Below, in pieces: positions 50,739-59,168 of a stretch of DNA of 64,000 bases. Below the pieces are notes generated by a model. It worked only from the letters and a program-made list of their open reading frames with translations, did no database searches and was not told the origin of the DNA. Source of the DNA: Fidelibacterota bacterium (GTDB lineage: Bacteria > Pseudomonadota > Alphaproteobacteria > Rhodospirillales > Rhodospirillaceae). Every line of letters begins with the position of its first letter. The first letter of the stretch is position 1. The stretch lies in assembly GCA_947476275.1 (NCBI GenBank), contig CANJPQ010000009.1, forward strand, positions 62,001-126,000, in the 5' to 3' direction. The position numbers and the translations under genes were made by a program.

Positions 50739-51500
50739 ATGGTGCAACCACTTCGAACCTTAAGCCGCGGTTTGGAAGTCTTACGGGTTCTGAACCGCAA
50801 CAACGGGGCCGGCTTACGGGTCCTGGCCGCCGCGACCGAGTTGTCGCGCGGGGCTGTTCATCGCCTGCTCGAGACGATGGTAACCGAAGGCTACATCCGA
50901 AAAGTCGAGGGGCGCTATTTCGTCGAGCGGAAGCTGCGCACGCTGACGTCGGGTCTGGAAGAGTCCGATTGGGTGAATGTCGCGCAGCCGGTGATCGAGG
51001 AACTCTGCCGCGACGTGATGTGGCCGATCTCCATCGTGCGCCCCAATGGGCTCGGGATGCAGACCTGCGCCGGCACGGACCGCATGACGCCGTTGCGTCA
51101 TCACGTGGTGCCGATCGGGTTGAAGGTACCCATGATGGCGAGCGCCGGCGGCCGCGCCTATGTCGCGTTCCAATCGGAGCCGGCACGCAGCATGATGATC
51201 GACGCGTTGGCCCGTCAGGGGGAATTCCCGCAGGACCGCGAGTTGTGCGTCAATGCGGAATCGGTCGCGGAGATGCTCGGCGCGGTGCGCTCCAAGGGAG
51301 CGGCGGCAGCCAAAGGAAAGAACCGGACAAGCATTGTCGCGGTGCCTATTGTTAAGAACGACAGTGAAGTGTTGGGCGCGCTGTGTCTTCGCTACTTCAC
51401 GGCGTCACTGACCGTTGGTGAAGTCATGAAACGCCACCTCACCAAGATGCAGGCGAGCGCTCAGCGCATCGCTGACGGCGGGATCGTCCGCCCGCATTAG
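50739..51500 (+). CDS. IclR family transcriptional regulator
   Basis: A 253-residue regulator. The winged-helix domain is at residues 1-65 (LSRGLEVLRVLNRNNGAGLRVLAAATELSRGAVHRLLETMVTEG in part) and the effector-binding IclR domain follows (SGLEESDWVNVAQPVIEEL, MMASAGGRAYVAF). It may control the adjacent FAD dehydrogenase or the secreted operon beyond the terminator. It starts at ATG 50739 and ends 23 bases before a strong terminator shared with the convergent operon. The 148-base gap upstream holds no obvious promoter that I can call. Confidence 0.88.
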   Translation: MVQPLRTLSRGLEVLRVLNRNNGAGLRVLAAATELSRGAVHRLLETMVTEGYIRKVEGRYFVERKLRTLTSGLEESDWVNVAQPVIEELCRDVMWPISIVRPNGLGMQTCAGTDRMTPLRHHVVPIGLKVPMMASAGGRAYVAFQSEPARSMMIDALARQGEFPQDRELCVNAESVAEMLGAVRSKGAAAAKGKNRTSIVAVPIVKNDSEVLGALCLRYFTASLTVGEVMKRHLTKMQASAQRIADGGIVRPH

Positions 51501-51522
51501 ACGCGGACGACGCCAGAAATAG

Positions 51523-51552
51523 AAAGGCCGCGATCATCAGATCGCGGCCTTT
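51523..51552. terminator. Strong rho-independent terminator, bidirectional
   Basis: A perfect 13-bp stem (AAAGGCCGCGATC and GATCGCGGCCTTT) with loop ATCA. TTT follows on the plus strand and the A-run precedes on the minus strand, so it can end IclR transcription and the convergent four-gene operon alike. Confidence 0.88.
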
Positions 51553-51573
51553 TTCATTCGCAAGCAAATTGGA

Positions 51574-52698
51574 TCAAACGCCCGTGCCAGGCATCTGCTG
51601 GCCGTTACGCATCAGCGTGCCGAACAAACGACCGTCGCCGGTACGAATGCCGCGGGTGTCGCCGGGGGTTTTGTCGAGAGCGTGGGTGTAGATCGGCTGG
51701 CCGCGGAAGGCCCACTGCTTGTTGCCGTCTGCCCGATCCACAATCGACCAGTTCCCCACCGGCTTATCGTCCGGTTTCGCAAACAGCGGCTGCCAGGGGC
51801 TACCGGCGCATTCATCGCCGCAGTTCGGCGCATTGGGACCGGCACCGACGACACCGCCGCCGCCACGTCGGGCGTTGCGGGTATACATGGTGAGACCCTC
51901 GGCGGTGGCGAGAATTTCGCCCGCGTCGATGCCTTGGATGGTCACCCAGGACGGCCGTGGCGGCGGTGGCTCAACGACAGCGGCATGCCACTTTGGATCG
52001 ACGCCTTCGCCGCGCGTCTCCGTGGCGCGCACGTCGACGGAGTAGCGGTACACGGGCTTGCCTTGGTAGGCCCATTGGCGCGTGCCGTCGTTGCGCGCAA
52101 CCAGAGACCAATCGCCCTTCGCGTCGGCCATGGCCGGCGCAAGTACCGGCATCCATGTACGCGCGCACTTGGCATCGCACGCCGACTTACCGACGGAGTC
52201 CTTTTCGTAGGTATAGAGCGTCAAACCCTTGCCATCCGCCAGCACGTGGCCGAGCAAGGTCTTCGAGATCGTGACCCCGGCCGGGGTCGGGATCGACATC
52301 ACAGCGGTATTCCACTGCTGGCCGACTTCGTCGCCGTAGGTGTTGCCGGGACCGACATCACCGGCAAACGCGTAGAGCGGCTTGCCGCGATAGGCCCACT
52401 GCTTGCTGCCGTCGTTGCGGCCGATCACCGAGAAATCGCCCACCGGGGCGGCGTCCGCGGCGGCGGCAAACGGCGGCCACTGCTTCGCGCAGGCATCGTT
52501 GCAAGCGGACTTGCCGGGATTCTGGTCGAGGATGGTCGTGTAAAGCGTCATCCCCTTTTCGTTGGCCATGATCCAGCCGTGGCCGTGCTTATCGAGCTTC
52601 ACGCCCGGCGGTGCCGGGGCGGGCTCGATGGCGAGAACCACGCCGCCGCTGAACGCGAACAGAGCGGCAGCGGCGGCAAATGCGCGAGCGAGCTTCAT
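51574..52698 (-). CDS. Secreted triple-repeat protein (COG4315 / YxxxD-type 'secreted repeat')
   Basis: A 374-residue protein with a signal peptide (MKLARAFAAAAALFAFSGG) followed by three repeats of about 95-115 residues (residues 45-135, 155-242 and 265-360). Each has LTLYT or MTLYT, two cysteines (SACNDAC, SACDAKC, NCGDEC), an RNDGxxQWAYxGxPxY block (DGNKQWAFRGQPIY in the third) and a Thr/Tyr pair. This is the pattern of secreted COG4315 proteins that are of unknown function and are often found with haem or copper proteins. It is the last gene of the four-gene operon, ten bases after the DUF1552 gene. Confidence 0.83.
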   Translation of the reverse strand: MKLARAFAAAAALFAFSGGVVLAIEPAPAPPGVKLDKHGHGWIMANEKGMTLYTTILDQNPGKSACNDACAKQWPPFAAAADAAPVGDFSVIGRNDGSKQWAYRGKPLYAFAGDVGPGNTYGDEVGQQWNTAVMSIPTPAGVTISKTLLGHVLADGKGLTLYTYEKDSVGKSACDAKCARTWMPVLAPAMADAKGDWSLVARNDGTRQWAYQGKPVYRYSVDVRATETRGEGVDPKWHAAVVEPPPPRPSWVTIQGIDAGEILATAEGLTMYTRNARRGGGGVVGAGPNAPNCGDECAGSPWQPLFAKPDDKPVGNWSIVDRADGNKQWAFRGQPIYTHALDKTPGDTRGIRTGDGRLFGTLMRNGQQMPGTGV

Positions 52699-52708
52699 CG
52701 AATGTGCC

Positions 52709-54085
52709 TTACGCCAGGATGTCCGTGATCGTCTTGGAAGTCTGGAGCGAGTTGGTGCCCCACTTATCGACGCGCACACCCATGATCTGCTGGATGGTGA
52801 GACCGACGCGGGTGATCGGATCGCCGCCGCCGACCACGTGCATACCGGTCTTCACGCGGCCACCGGCTTTGCCAGCGAGCCATACCGGGACGCCGTCGAT
52901 GGTGTGGACGCGCGCATAGTTGGTTTCGCTGGAGGCGAAGATCAGGCAGTTGTCGAGCAGCGAACCCGCGCCTTCCTTCACGTTGGCGAAGGACCGGACG
53001 TAGTGTGCCCAACCATCCATCGCCTGCTTCTGGAACCAGAACACCAGCGGCTGATAGCCGGTCTTCGCGTCGATGGCCTCTTCGTGCGTGAGCAAGTGAT
53101 GGGTGTAGCTCTCGCCTTCCTTGCGCACGTTGGCGAAGTTGTCGGTGAACACCATGTTGAAAACGTTGGTCTGATTGCACGCGACCGCCATGGTCATCAG
53201 CTTCGTCATGACCTTGTGGGTCTCGACCAGCTGATTCATCTCACGCGCCGATGCGACCTTGTCCTTCGACGGCTCGGGCGGCTGCTGCGGCACAATGCAA
53301 GCGTCGTTGTGCGGCGGCTTCTCAAGCTGCAGCGCGAGCTGATTCTCGACTTGCCGGATCGACGTGAAGTACTCGTCCAGGCGCTGCGCGTCGGATGCGC
53401 TGATGGTCTTGAGGTAGTCCTTGCTGTCTTCCATGAACGCCGACAGCACGCTCTTCTTCAGCATGACGCGCGGGTCCGGCTTGAAGTCGGCGTTGTTCGG
53501 GTCCACGAAACCGGGGCCGAACAGGCGCATGTAGACGTTGAGCGGGCTCACCTCGGCCGCGGCACGGCTGTTGGTATTGCGCGCGCTGTAGTTTTCGCGC
53601 GCGATGCCGGCGGAGGTAACATCGAGGGTCTTGAAGCGGGTGTTCTTGCCGATCTGGTCAGCGACCAGCAGGTCGAACGTGGGCGCCGGAATCTCGGTAC
53701 CCTTGGTCGGCGCGGAGCCGGTTCGGTTCGCAACCCAGCCGGTGAAGTGCGTGTAGTTCGACCGTCCGTCGAGCGGCATATTGAAGCCGCCGAAGAAGTT
53801 GAGGTGCTGGACGACGTCCTTCAGCGAATCTGTTTCCTCCAGCAGGCCGATCCCTGCGCTGGTGGAGCGCTTCTCAACGACTGCATGGTTCGGCGTGTGG
53901 CCCATGCCCCAATACCAAGTGCCGAGACGGACCGGCAGCGGGGAGCCTGTCGCGGCGAGCGCGGTGCCGCTGTCGTTCAGGTGCGAGTCCAGGAACGGCA
54001 TGGCCAGGGTGACGGCGGCGCCGCCAAAGACGTTACGGAGCAGACCGCGACGGGAGAGAGCAGGACGACGGATCAAGAAGCTCAT
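52709..54085 (-). CDS. DUF1552 domain-containing protein with a Tat signal
   Basis: A 458-residue protein of the DUF1552 family. It has a twin-arginine leader (SRRGLLRNVFGGAAV at residues 11-25) and typical later blocks (GTWYWGMGHTPNHA, ENYSARNTNSRAAAEVSP, SSETNYARVHTIDGVPVWLAGKAGG). In planctomycetes and some proteobacteria this family is found next to DUF1592-type proteins, and no activity has been established. The layout of the end (sulfatase-like or alkaline-phosphatase-like core) is a possible inference only. Its ATG overlaps the upstream DUF1592 gene stop by four bases (ATGA). Confidence 0.87.
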   Translation of the reverse strand: MSFLIRRPALSRRGLLRNVFGGAAVTLAMPFLDSHLNDSGTALAATGSPLPVRLGTWYWGMGHTPNHAVVEKRSTSAGIGLLEETDSLKDVVQHLNFFGGFNMPLDGRSNYTHFTGWVANRTGSAPTKGTEIPAPTFDLLVADQIGKNTRFKTLDVTSAGIARENYSARNTNSRAAAEVSPLNVYMRLFGPGFVDPNNADFKPDPRVMLKKSVLSAFMEDSKDYLKTISASDAQRLDEYFTSIRQVENQLALQLEKPPHNDACIVPQQPPEPSKDKVASAREMNQLVETHKVMTKLMTMAVACNQTNVFNMVFTDNFANVRKEGESYTHHLLTHEEAIDAKTGYQPLVFWFQKQAMDGWAHYVRSFANVKEGAGSLLDNCLIFASSETNYARVHTIDGVPVWLAGKAGGRVKTGMHVVGGGDPITRVGLTIQQIMGVRVDKWGTNSLQTSKTITDILA

Positions 54086-55722
54086 GAGCGGTTCTCCTGA
54101 GAAACATTTTCAGCCGCTTTTGAATCCTTCGGCGGCGAAACGGCGAAGATAAAGTCACTCAGCGCGATGGTGCGCAGCAGTTCCGGAACCTTGTAGCCAT
54201 CCTTCTCGAAATCCTTTTCGAGATAGGTGATGAGCGGCGCATCGTCACGGCTCGGCGTACGGCCGACGGCATAAGCCGCCATCCGGTCGACGAGGCACGA
54301 CGGCACGGCCAGGCTGTTGCGCATGGCTTTGCCGAGGTCCGCCGCGTTCGTGTAGGCCACGCCGTCGAGGTTACCGGTGGTATCGATCGGCACCTCGTTT
54401 TCGGTGGTGCGGAATTCGCCGGCGCCGTCGAAGTTCTCGAGCGCGAGGCCGACCGGGTCGGTCACCTTGTGGCAGCCGGCGCAGGCCGGAGCCGTGGCAT
54501 GGGCGGTGAGGCGCTGCTTGGCCGTTCTGTTCGGCGAATTCGGATCGTTGAACAGAGAGAAGTCCACGTCGCCCGGCGGATCGGGCACCTTCTGGCAAAG
54601 CACCAGTTCGCGGATGGCCCGACCACGGATGGTCGGCGAACTGCGGCCGGGGTGGGCGTTCACCGCGACGAAGCCAATCTGCGTGAGCAGGCCGGCGCGG
54701 TTATCGCCCTCCGGGAACTCGTATTCGGACCAGCCGCCATCCGGATGCAAGGCCGGCACGTGATAAATGCGCGCCAGCGTCGGCGTGATGAAGGTTTTCC
54801 GGGTGGTGTACAAGTCGCGATAGTCGCCATCGTGGTTGATCAAGTGGTTCGTGATGGTGCGCAGCATCTGCTCCTTGGCGTCTTCGGAGGTGCGCATGCC
54901 GTACACCGGATAGATCACCGGATCTTTCTCAAGCGTCTCGAACTTCGCGAAGTCGAAGAAGTCCTTGAAGAAGGCGCGCAAGCCGCGATCCAACCGCGGC
55001 GAGGCGATCATACGTTCGACTTCACGCTTCAGGCTGGAATCCTTGTCCAGCTCGCCCTTCTCCGCCGCGGTGAGCAGCTGTTCGTCGGGGGTGGTGTTCC
55101 ACAGCAGGAAGCTCAGGCGGCTGGCCTTCGCGTAGTTGGTCAGCTTCAGCTGGCCGTCACCTGCCTTCTCGGTCGTGTCGGCGATGAACAGGAACTCCGG
55201 CGTCGTGAGCATGCCGGACAGGCCTTCTGCGATACCTTCATAGAAATCACCGCTAATGCCGGCGTAGTCATGCGCGGCCTTCACCGGTGTCGCGAGTTCG
55301 CGCTCGGTCAGCGGGCGGCGGTACAGCAGACGCCCGGCCTTGGCGAAGAACTGCTTCGCGCAGGCGTCGTCGGCTGCGTTGGCTTGCGCGGGCTTACACG
55401 GGATCAGGTCGTCACGGTTGTCCGGGCTCGTCACTTGGTTCGCAACCGAGGCGGCAAGATCGTAGTACTGCTCAAAGCCGGACGGCGTGATGCGGGCGCT
55501 GCGCGTGCCCAGCGCGTACAGTCCGTCCGTGCGCAGGATCGGATCGAAGTGACCCGCAATCACGATCTGCTCGCCGAACACATCGGCGATGATATTGGCG
55601 TACTGTTCTTCCGTCAGGCGACGCAGGTCGGGCGAGCCGCCCATGACCTTGGGTTCCTTAGGACCGCAGGCGCCCAGCGTGACCGCGATAACAACAGCCG
55701 AAACTCCGGCTAACCAACGCAT
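54082..55722 (-). CDS. DUF1592-type lipoprotein with a CXXCH haem-binding-like motif
   Basis: A 546-residue protein with a lipobox (VTLGACG, Cys19), so it is an anchored lipoprotein. It shows the DUF1587/1592/1588/1585/1595 set: LLYRRPLTERELA, SRLSFLLWNTTPDEQLL, MLRTITNHLINHDGDYRDLYTT, and the CAGCH motif (residues 414-418) in ACAGCHKVTDPVGLALENFD, then AAYAVGRTPSRDDAPL. CAGCH would attach c-type haem in the periplasm, and a later Met could be the second ligand. The start at 55722 has AAAGGA upstream; GTG 55743 is a weaker option. It is the second gene of the operon. Confidence 0.87.
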   Translation of the reverse strand: MRWLAGVSAVVIAVTLGACGPKEPKVMGGSPDLRRLTEEQYANIIADVFGEQIVIAGHFDPILRTDGLYALGTRSARITPSGFEQYYDLAASVANQVTSPDNRDDLIPCKPAQANAADDACAKQFFAKAGRLLYRRPLTERELATPVKAAHDYAGISGDFYEGIAEGLSGMLTTPEFLFIADTTEKAGDGQLKLTNYAKASRLSFLLWNTTPDEQLLTAAEKGELDKDSSLKREVERMIASPRLDRGLRAFFKDFFDFAKFETLEKDPVIYPVYGMRTSEDAKEQMLRTITNHLINHDGDYRDLYTTRKTFITPTLARIYHVPALHPDGGWSEYEFPEGDNRAGLLTQIGFVAVNAHPGRSSPTIRGRAIRELVLCQKVPDPPGDVDFSLFNDPNSPNRTAKQRLTAHATAPACAGCHKVTDPVGLALENFDGAGEFRTTENEVPIDTTGNLDGVAYTNAADLGKAMRNSLAVPSCLVDRMAAYAVGRTPSRDDAPLITYLEKDFEKDGYKVPELLRTIALSDFIFAVSPPKDSKAAENVSQENRS

Positions 55723-55743
55723 CGTTACAGTTCCTTTCGTCAC

Positions 55744-56880
55744 TTATCGGCTCGACGTCTTCGGTTGGTCTTCCGGCTTCAGGACGAATGCCCTGTAGGC
55801 CACGAAGCGGAATGCCGAGGAGATCGCCGTGCACTTGCCGGTCTTCGGATCCTTGTATCCATCCGCCAGTTTCCGCGCCGCCGCGGCGAAACCCGGGCAG
55901 CTGAAATTGGCGTTGCCGATCACGGGGCCGGAGCCGACCACGTGATAAACGAATTGGTCGAGATCGTAATACCCGTACACCATGCCCGTAGCTTTTCTGC
56001 CCTCGTCCGTGATGTTGATCTCCACGGACATGTCTTTGATCTGCGGATGCATGAAGTTGTAGTTGCCGTAGAACGGCAGACGAACGTCGCCCGTGGAGGT
56101 CGTGACCTTGCCGTCTTTGATCTTGCCCTTGAGGGAATCGCCGTAGCGCAGCTTGCCGTCCACCTTGGCCGGATCGATGCGATAGGTCTGATAAGGCAAC
56201 GGCGTGCCGTCCGGGGCCTGCGGGAACTGGTCGATCGAGCGGTAGAATGTGATGGTGACGTCGTCGTCGTTGACCATGTCGTCGACGTTGGTCACTTCCA
56301 TCAGGATCATGCCGAGGCCGCTGGTGCCGCGCATTTCGTCGGCGTTGATCTCGTAGATGCCGTCCGTGCGCCAGCCGTAGATGCAGCCCGTGAGGCGATA
56401 CATCTGATTATCGATCGCCGGTTCGCCGTTCAGACCGGTGAACTTCTCGTGCGCGCAGGTCTTGTCGGTCTCCTTGCCGTCGGCGGTGCCGTCGAGATTC
56501 ACGCCGTAGGAGATCTTGCCTTCGACCGTCGCCATCGGCGGATCTTGAACGAGGTCCGGATTGATGCAGACGTCGCCGTTGTTCGGACCGCGATGGACAG
56601 CGGCCCCCCAGGTCGCGAGCGTGGTCAGCAGGCCGTTCTCGGTCTTCTTCGCCCGGTCTTCGCGCGACAGCCCACGCCACCAGTATTCGTTATTGCTGAT
56701 GGCAAGGCCGCCCGGGCACTCATCGGCGAAACGGGTTTCGTAGACCGCCGTAAACCAGTTGCGCACCACGAAGCCGAACTTGCGCCCCGGAGGCGCCGCC
56801 GCGTCGGCCGGCGCCGCAACGCCAAGGCCTGTCGCCAAAGTGGCGGCTAGCAGCAGTGCCTTTGAAATCTTTGTCGCCAT
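55744..56880 (-). CDS. Secreted orphan protein of the DUF1592/DUF1552 operon
   Basis: A 378-residue protein with a Sec leader (MATKISKALLLAATLATGLGVAAPADA). I do not recognise the family. Six cysteines appear in pairs (DECPGG, GDVCINP, DKTCAHE, TGCIYG, NFSCPG, GKCTA), so disulfides are likely. The middle shows beta-rich segments with Asp-rich loops (NVDDMVNDDDVTITF), which look like calcium or metal sites. GGAGTG precedes the ATG. It heads the four-gene operon, with a 21-base gap to the DUF1592 gene. It may be the substrate-specific or structural partner. Confidence 0.7.
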   Translation of the reverse strand: MATKISKALLLAATLATGLGVAAPADAAAPPGRKFGFVVRNWFTAVYETRFADECPGGLAISNNEYWWRGLSREDRAKKTENGLLTTLATWGAAVHRGPNNGDVCINPDLVQDPPMATVEGKISYGVNLDGTADGKETDKTCAHEKFTGLNGEPAIDNQMYRLTGCIYGWRTDGIYEINADEMRGTSGLGMILMEVTNVDDMVNDDDVTITFYRSIDQFPQAPDGTPLPYQTYRIDPAKVDGKLRYGDSLKGKIKDGKVTTSTGDVRLPFYGNYNFMHPQIKDMSVEINITDEGRKATGMVYGYYDLDQFVYHVVGSGPVIGNANFSCPGFAAAARKLADGYKDPKTGKCTAISSAFRFVAYRAFVLKPEDQPKTSSR

Positions 56881-57001
56881 GGATCACTCCGTTCACGCGC
56901 TGAGGTAGTTACAAATGCGCGGAAATCAAAGGATATCATGGCCCAACCCCCCATTCCCGCGCCGAATTGGAAATAGATTCACCAGGCGGGCTTACTTCGC
57001 C

Positions 57002-57502
57002 TTACGTGCGCGGCTTCACTTCTTCCGGACGGCGACGTTTGAGCTGCCCGCGCAACTCGCCTTCTTTGAACTTGGTGGTAAACACGTTCACGTATAGGCG
57101 ATCGCTCATCAGATAAGCCAAAACGCCGTCGTTGATGATCGCTTCGCCCACAATCGGGCTCGCCCCCCCTTTGGGGGATAGAACCACCACGACGCCAGCG
57201 TTTCCGCCGGGCGTTTGCGGGCCGTGCAGGCTGGCGCTGGTCACCGGCGAGGTCAGGTTCGTGTAAGTCAGCTTCCAGCTCAGCTTCAGCGTTTTGCGCT
57301 CCAGCACGAACTCGATGCGGCCCGTGCCCGGGCTGTCGGTGACAGCACTTTCCTCGTCGGGGCTGAGATCCGTGTAGAACTCGATCGGCGGCCCATTGTC
57401 GTTGTTGACCTTAGGCGGCGCCTCGGCGACGCCTGCGAAAGCGGCGCCGGCCAACAGCGTCAGAGCCAACAGAGATGCGCCAATCGCGCGTACAATTTGC
57501 AT
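57002..57502 (-). CDS. CHRD domain-containing secreted protein
   Basis: A 166-residue protein with a Sec leader (MQIVRAIGASLLALTLLAGAAFA) and one CHRD domain (YTDLSPDEESAVTDSPGTGRIEF in part, and SASLHGPQTPGGNAGVVV). CHRD domains occur in secreted proteins of unknown role. The start at 57502 has GAGAGA upstream; the ATG at 57514 overlaps the tannase-like gene by ATGA and is the other choice. It follows the esterase gene directly, so it may stabilise or bind the same substrate. Confidence 0.8.
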   Translation of the reverse strand: MQIVRAIGASLLALTLLAGAAFAGVAEAPPKVNNDNGPPIEFYTDLSPDEESAVTDSPGTGRIEFVLERKTLKLSWKLTYTNLTSPVTSASLHGPQTPGGNAGVVVVLSPKGGASPIVGEAIINDGVLAYLMSDRLYVNVFTTKFKEGELRGQLKRRRPEEVKPRT

Positions 57503-57510
57503 TATCTCTC

Positions 57511-59064
57511 TCATTTGATGTGCACCCGCTTAAAGCTGGCGGCGACGTTGGGATCGCCGGATTGATAGCGCGCTTGGTCCGGATAAGGGAATAGGGGGCG
57601 CGAAAACTTCGGCTGAAATGCAGCGGCATTATCGCCCGTGAAACCGGCTGGCGGCTGAACCGGTCCAACTTCCTTATCTGCAACACCATATGCATTGATG
57701 AGATCAGGCGCTTTGCCGCCCTCAACCCAAGCATCGAGCGCGCCGAGCATGTCGGCGAAATTTGTGCCGCCGGTTTTGCAATGGCCGAGGCCCGGCATCA
57801 GGAACAGCCGCGCGAAGCGTTCCATCGCCTCGCGGCCGCCCAAGGTGCGCGTCGCCATTTCATAATAGCGGATGCTGACAGTCGCCGGGATCGCGGGATC
57901 GGCCCAGCCGTGGAACATGATGAGCTTGCCGCCATTCTCCGCGAATAGGCTGATGTCGGGATTGCCGGCGGTGAGGACACTGTAGCTGAGGCGTTGCGGA
58001 TCGCGGTCCCAGTTGAATTCGCTTACGTCGTAGGTCGGACCGGGATCCAGCGCGAAGCCGAGGTAGCGCAAGTTCTCGAGCGCGAAGCCGTAATTTGGCG
58101 AGCCCTTGCCCTTGAGCAGGCCTTCCCACCCGAGTTCCGTGCCGTAGGGTTGACCGCCCACACGGGTGAGCGGACCCTTTGCGTTGCGCGGACCATCGTA
58201 GAACTTGCGCACGACCGCAACCTCTGCTGGCGTGAGGCATTGATCGCTTGCACCGCCCTTGCAGAGAAGTGTTGCCGGATCGAATTTGCAGGCGCGCGGA
58301 TCGGAGATCAGTCCGTCCTTGAGCCCATCCAACGCGTCGCATGCATTCATCGACGCGGCAGCGAGGACCTTCAATTTGCTTTCCGGCATGATCGGCTTGC
58401 CGCTGGTATCGAGGTTCGCCATCACGTCCCAGGTCAGCTGGAGGGGCGGACCCATCGGCACATAGAGCACCGAGGCACCGGCGATGATGCCGTCGAAGTC
58501 GTACGGGTAACGCTGCGCCTCTACTAAACCTTGACGCCCGCCGGTGGAGCAGCCGCGGAAATAGCTGCGCTTGATGTCGCTGCCGTAGAACGCCGCGGTG
58601 ATCGCCTTGCCGGCGAGCGTGGCGACGTGCGTGCCGCGGTGACCGAGGTCGATCTCCGCGAGCGGATTGGAATAGGCCCACTTGCCGTCCTGCATGGGCG
58701 CGCGGTGGCCCATGTCGGTCGTACCGCAGGCATAGCCGCGGCCGACCGCCTCGGCGCAACTGCTGATCTGTTCGAGGGTGCCACACATGGCGCCACAACC
58801 CTGCATCAGGAATTTGCCGTTCCAGTTCGCCAGCGGCAGCAGGAATTCGATGCCGACCTGCGGGGCGACATACCCCTCGACGCGGCAGGCGGCGGGCATG
58901 GTCGCGGAGGCCGCCACGGGTTTGGCCGCAATCACTCTCGTCGGTGCGTCGAGGACGTCGCTGAAATCGCGCGACGCAAGGGCCGCGCATTGTTCCGGCG
59001 TCGCCGCCCTTGCGACTGAAATGCCGCCGAGCAGCAGAGAGATGGCAACGACGATAAAACGCAT
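57511..59064 (-). CDS. Tannase/feruloyl-esterase family protein
   Basis: A 517-residue secreted esterase. It has a Sec leader (MRFIVVAISLLLGGISVARA) and the CS-D-HC signature of the family: Cys-Ser in YFRGCSTGGRQGL, Asp in HGWADPAIP, His-Cys in MPGLGHCKTGG. The Ser is the nucleophile and the Cys pair forms the disulfide next to the active site. Such enzymes cleave gallate, ferulate, MHET-like or other aromatic esters outside the cell. I chose the ATG at 59064; the frame to 59292 is non-coding. It lies downstream of the TonB receptor after a hairpin, which suggests aromatic ester use. Confidence 0.87.
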   Translation of the reverse strand: MRFIVVAISLLLGGISVARAATPEQCAALASRDFSDVLDAPTRVIAAKPVAASATMPAACRVEGYVAPQVGIEFLLPLANWNGKFLMQGCGAMCGTLEQISSCAEAVGRGYACGTTDMGHRAPMQDGKWAYSNPLAEIDLGHRGTHVATLAGKAITAAFYGSDIKRSYFRGCSTGGRQGLVEAQRYPYDFDGIIAGASVLYVPMGPPLQLTWDVMANLDTSGKPIMPESKLKVLAAASMNACDALDGLKDGLISDPRACKFDPATLLCKGGASDQCLTPAEVAVVRKFYDGPRNAKGPLTRVGGQPYGTELGWEGLLKGKGSPNYGFALENLRYLGFALDPGPTYDVSEFNWDRDPQRLSYSVLTAGNPDISLFAENGGKLIMFHGWADPAIPATVSIRYYEMATRTLGGREAMERFARLFLMPGLGHCKTGGTNFADMLGALDAWVEGGKAPDLINAYGVADKEVGPVQPPAGFTGDNAAAFQPKFSRPLFPYPDQARYQSGDPNVAASFKRVHIK

Positions 59065-59112
59065 ACTTAGCCCCCGTTTTGCTTTGCCAATTCCAGTGTC
59101 CCAACAAGCAAT

Positions 59113-59142
59113 CGCGGCCGCCACTGGAAAGTGGCGGCCGCG
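59113..59142 (-). terminator. 12-bp perfect hairpin between receptor and esterase genes
   Basis: CGCGGCCGCCAC, loop TGGAAA, GTGGCGGCCGCG form a perfect 12-bp stem. On the minus strand the following bases are ATTGCTTG, with no full T-run. It could reduce transcription from the receptor gene into the esterase gene or protect the receptor mRNA. Confidence 0.5.
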
Positions 59143-59168
59143 TTCACTCGCAGCTGGCAGACCTTGGC

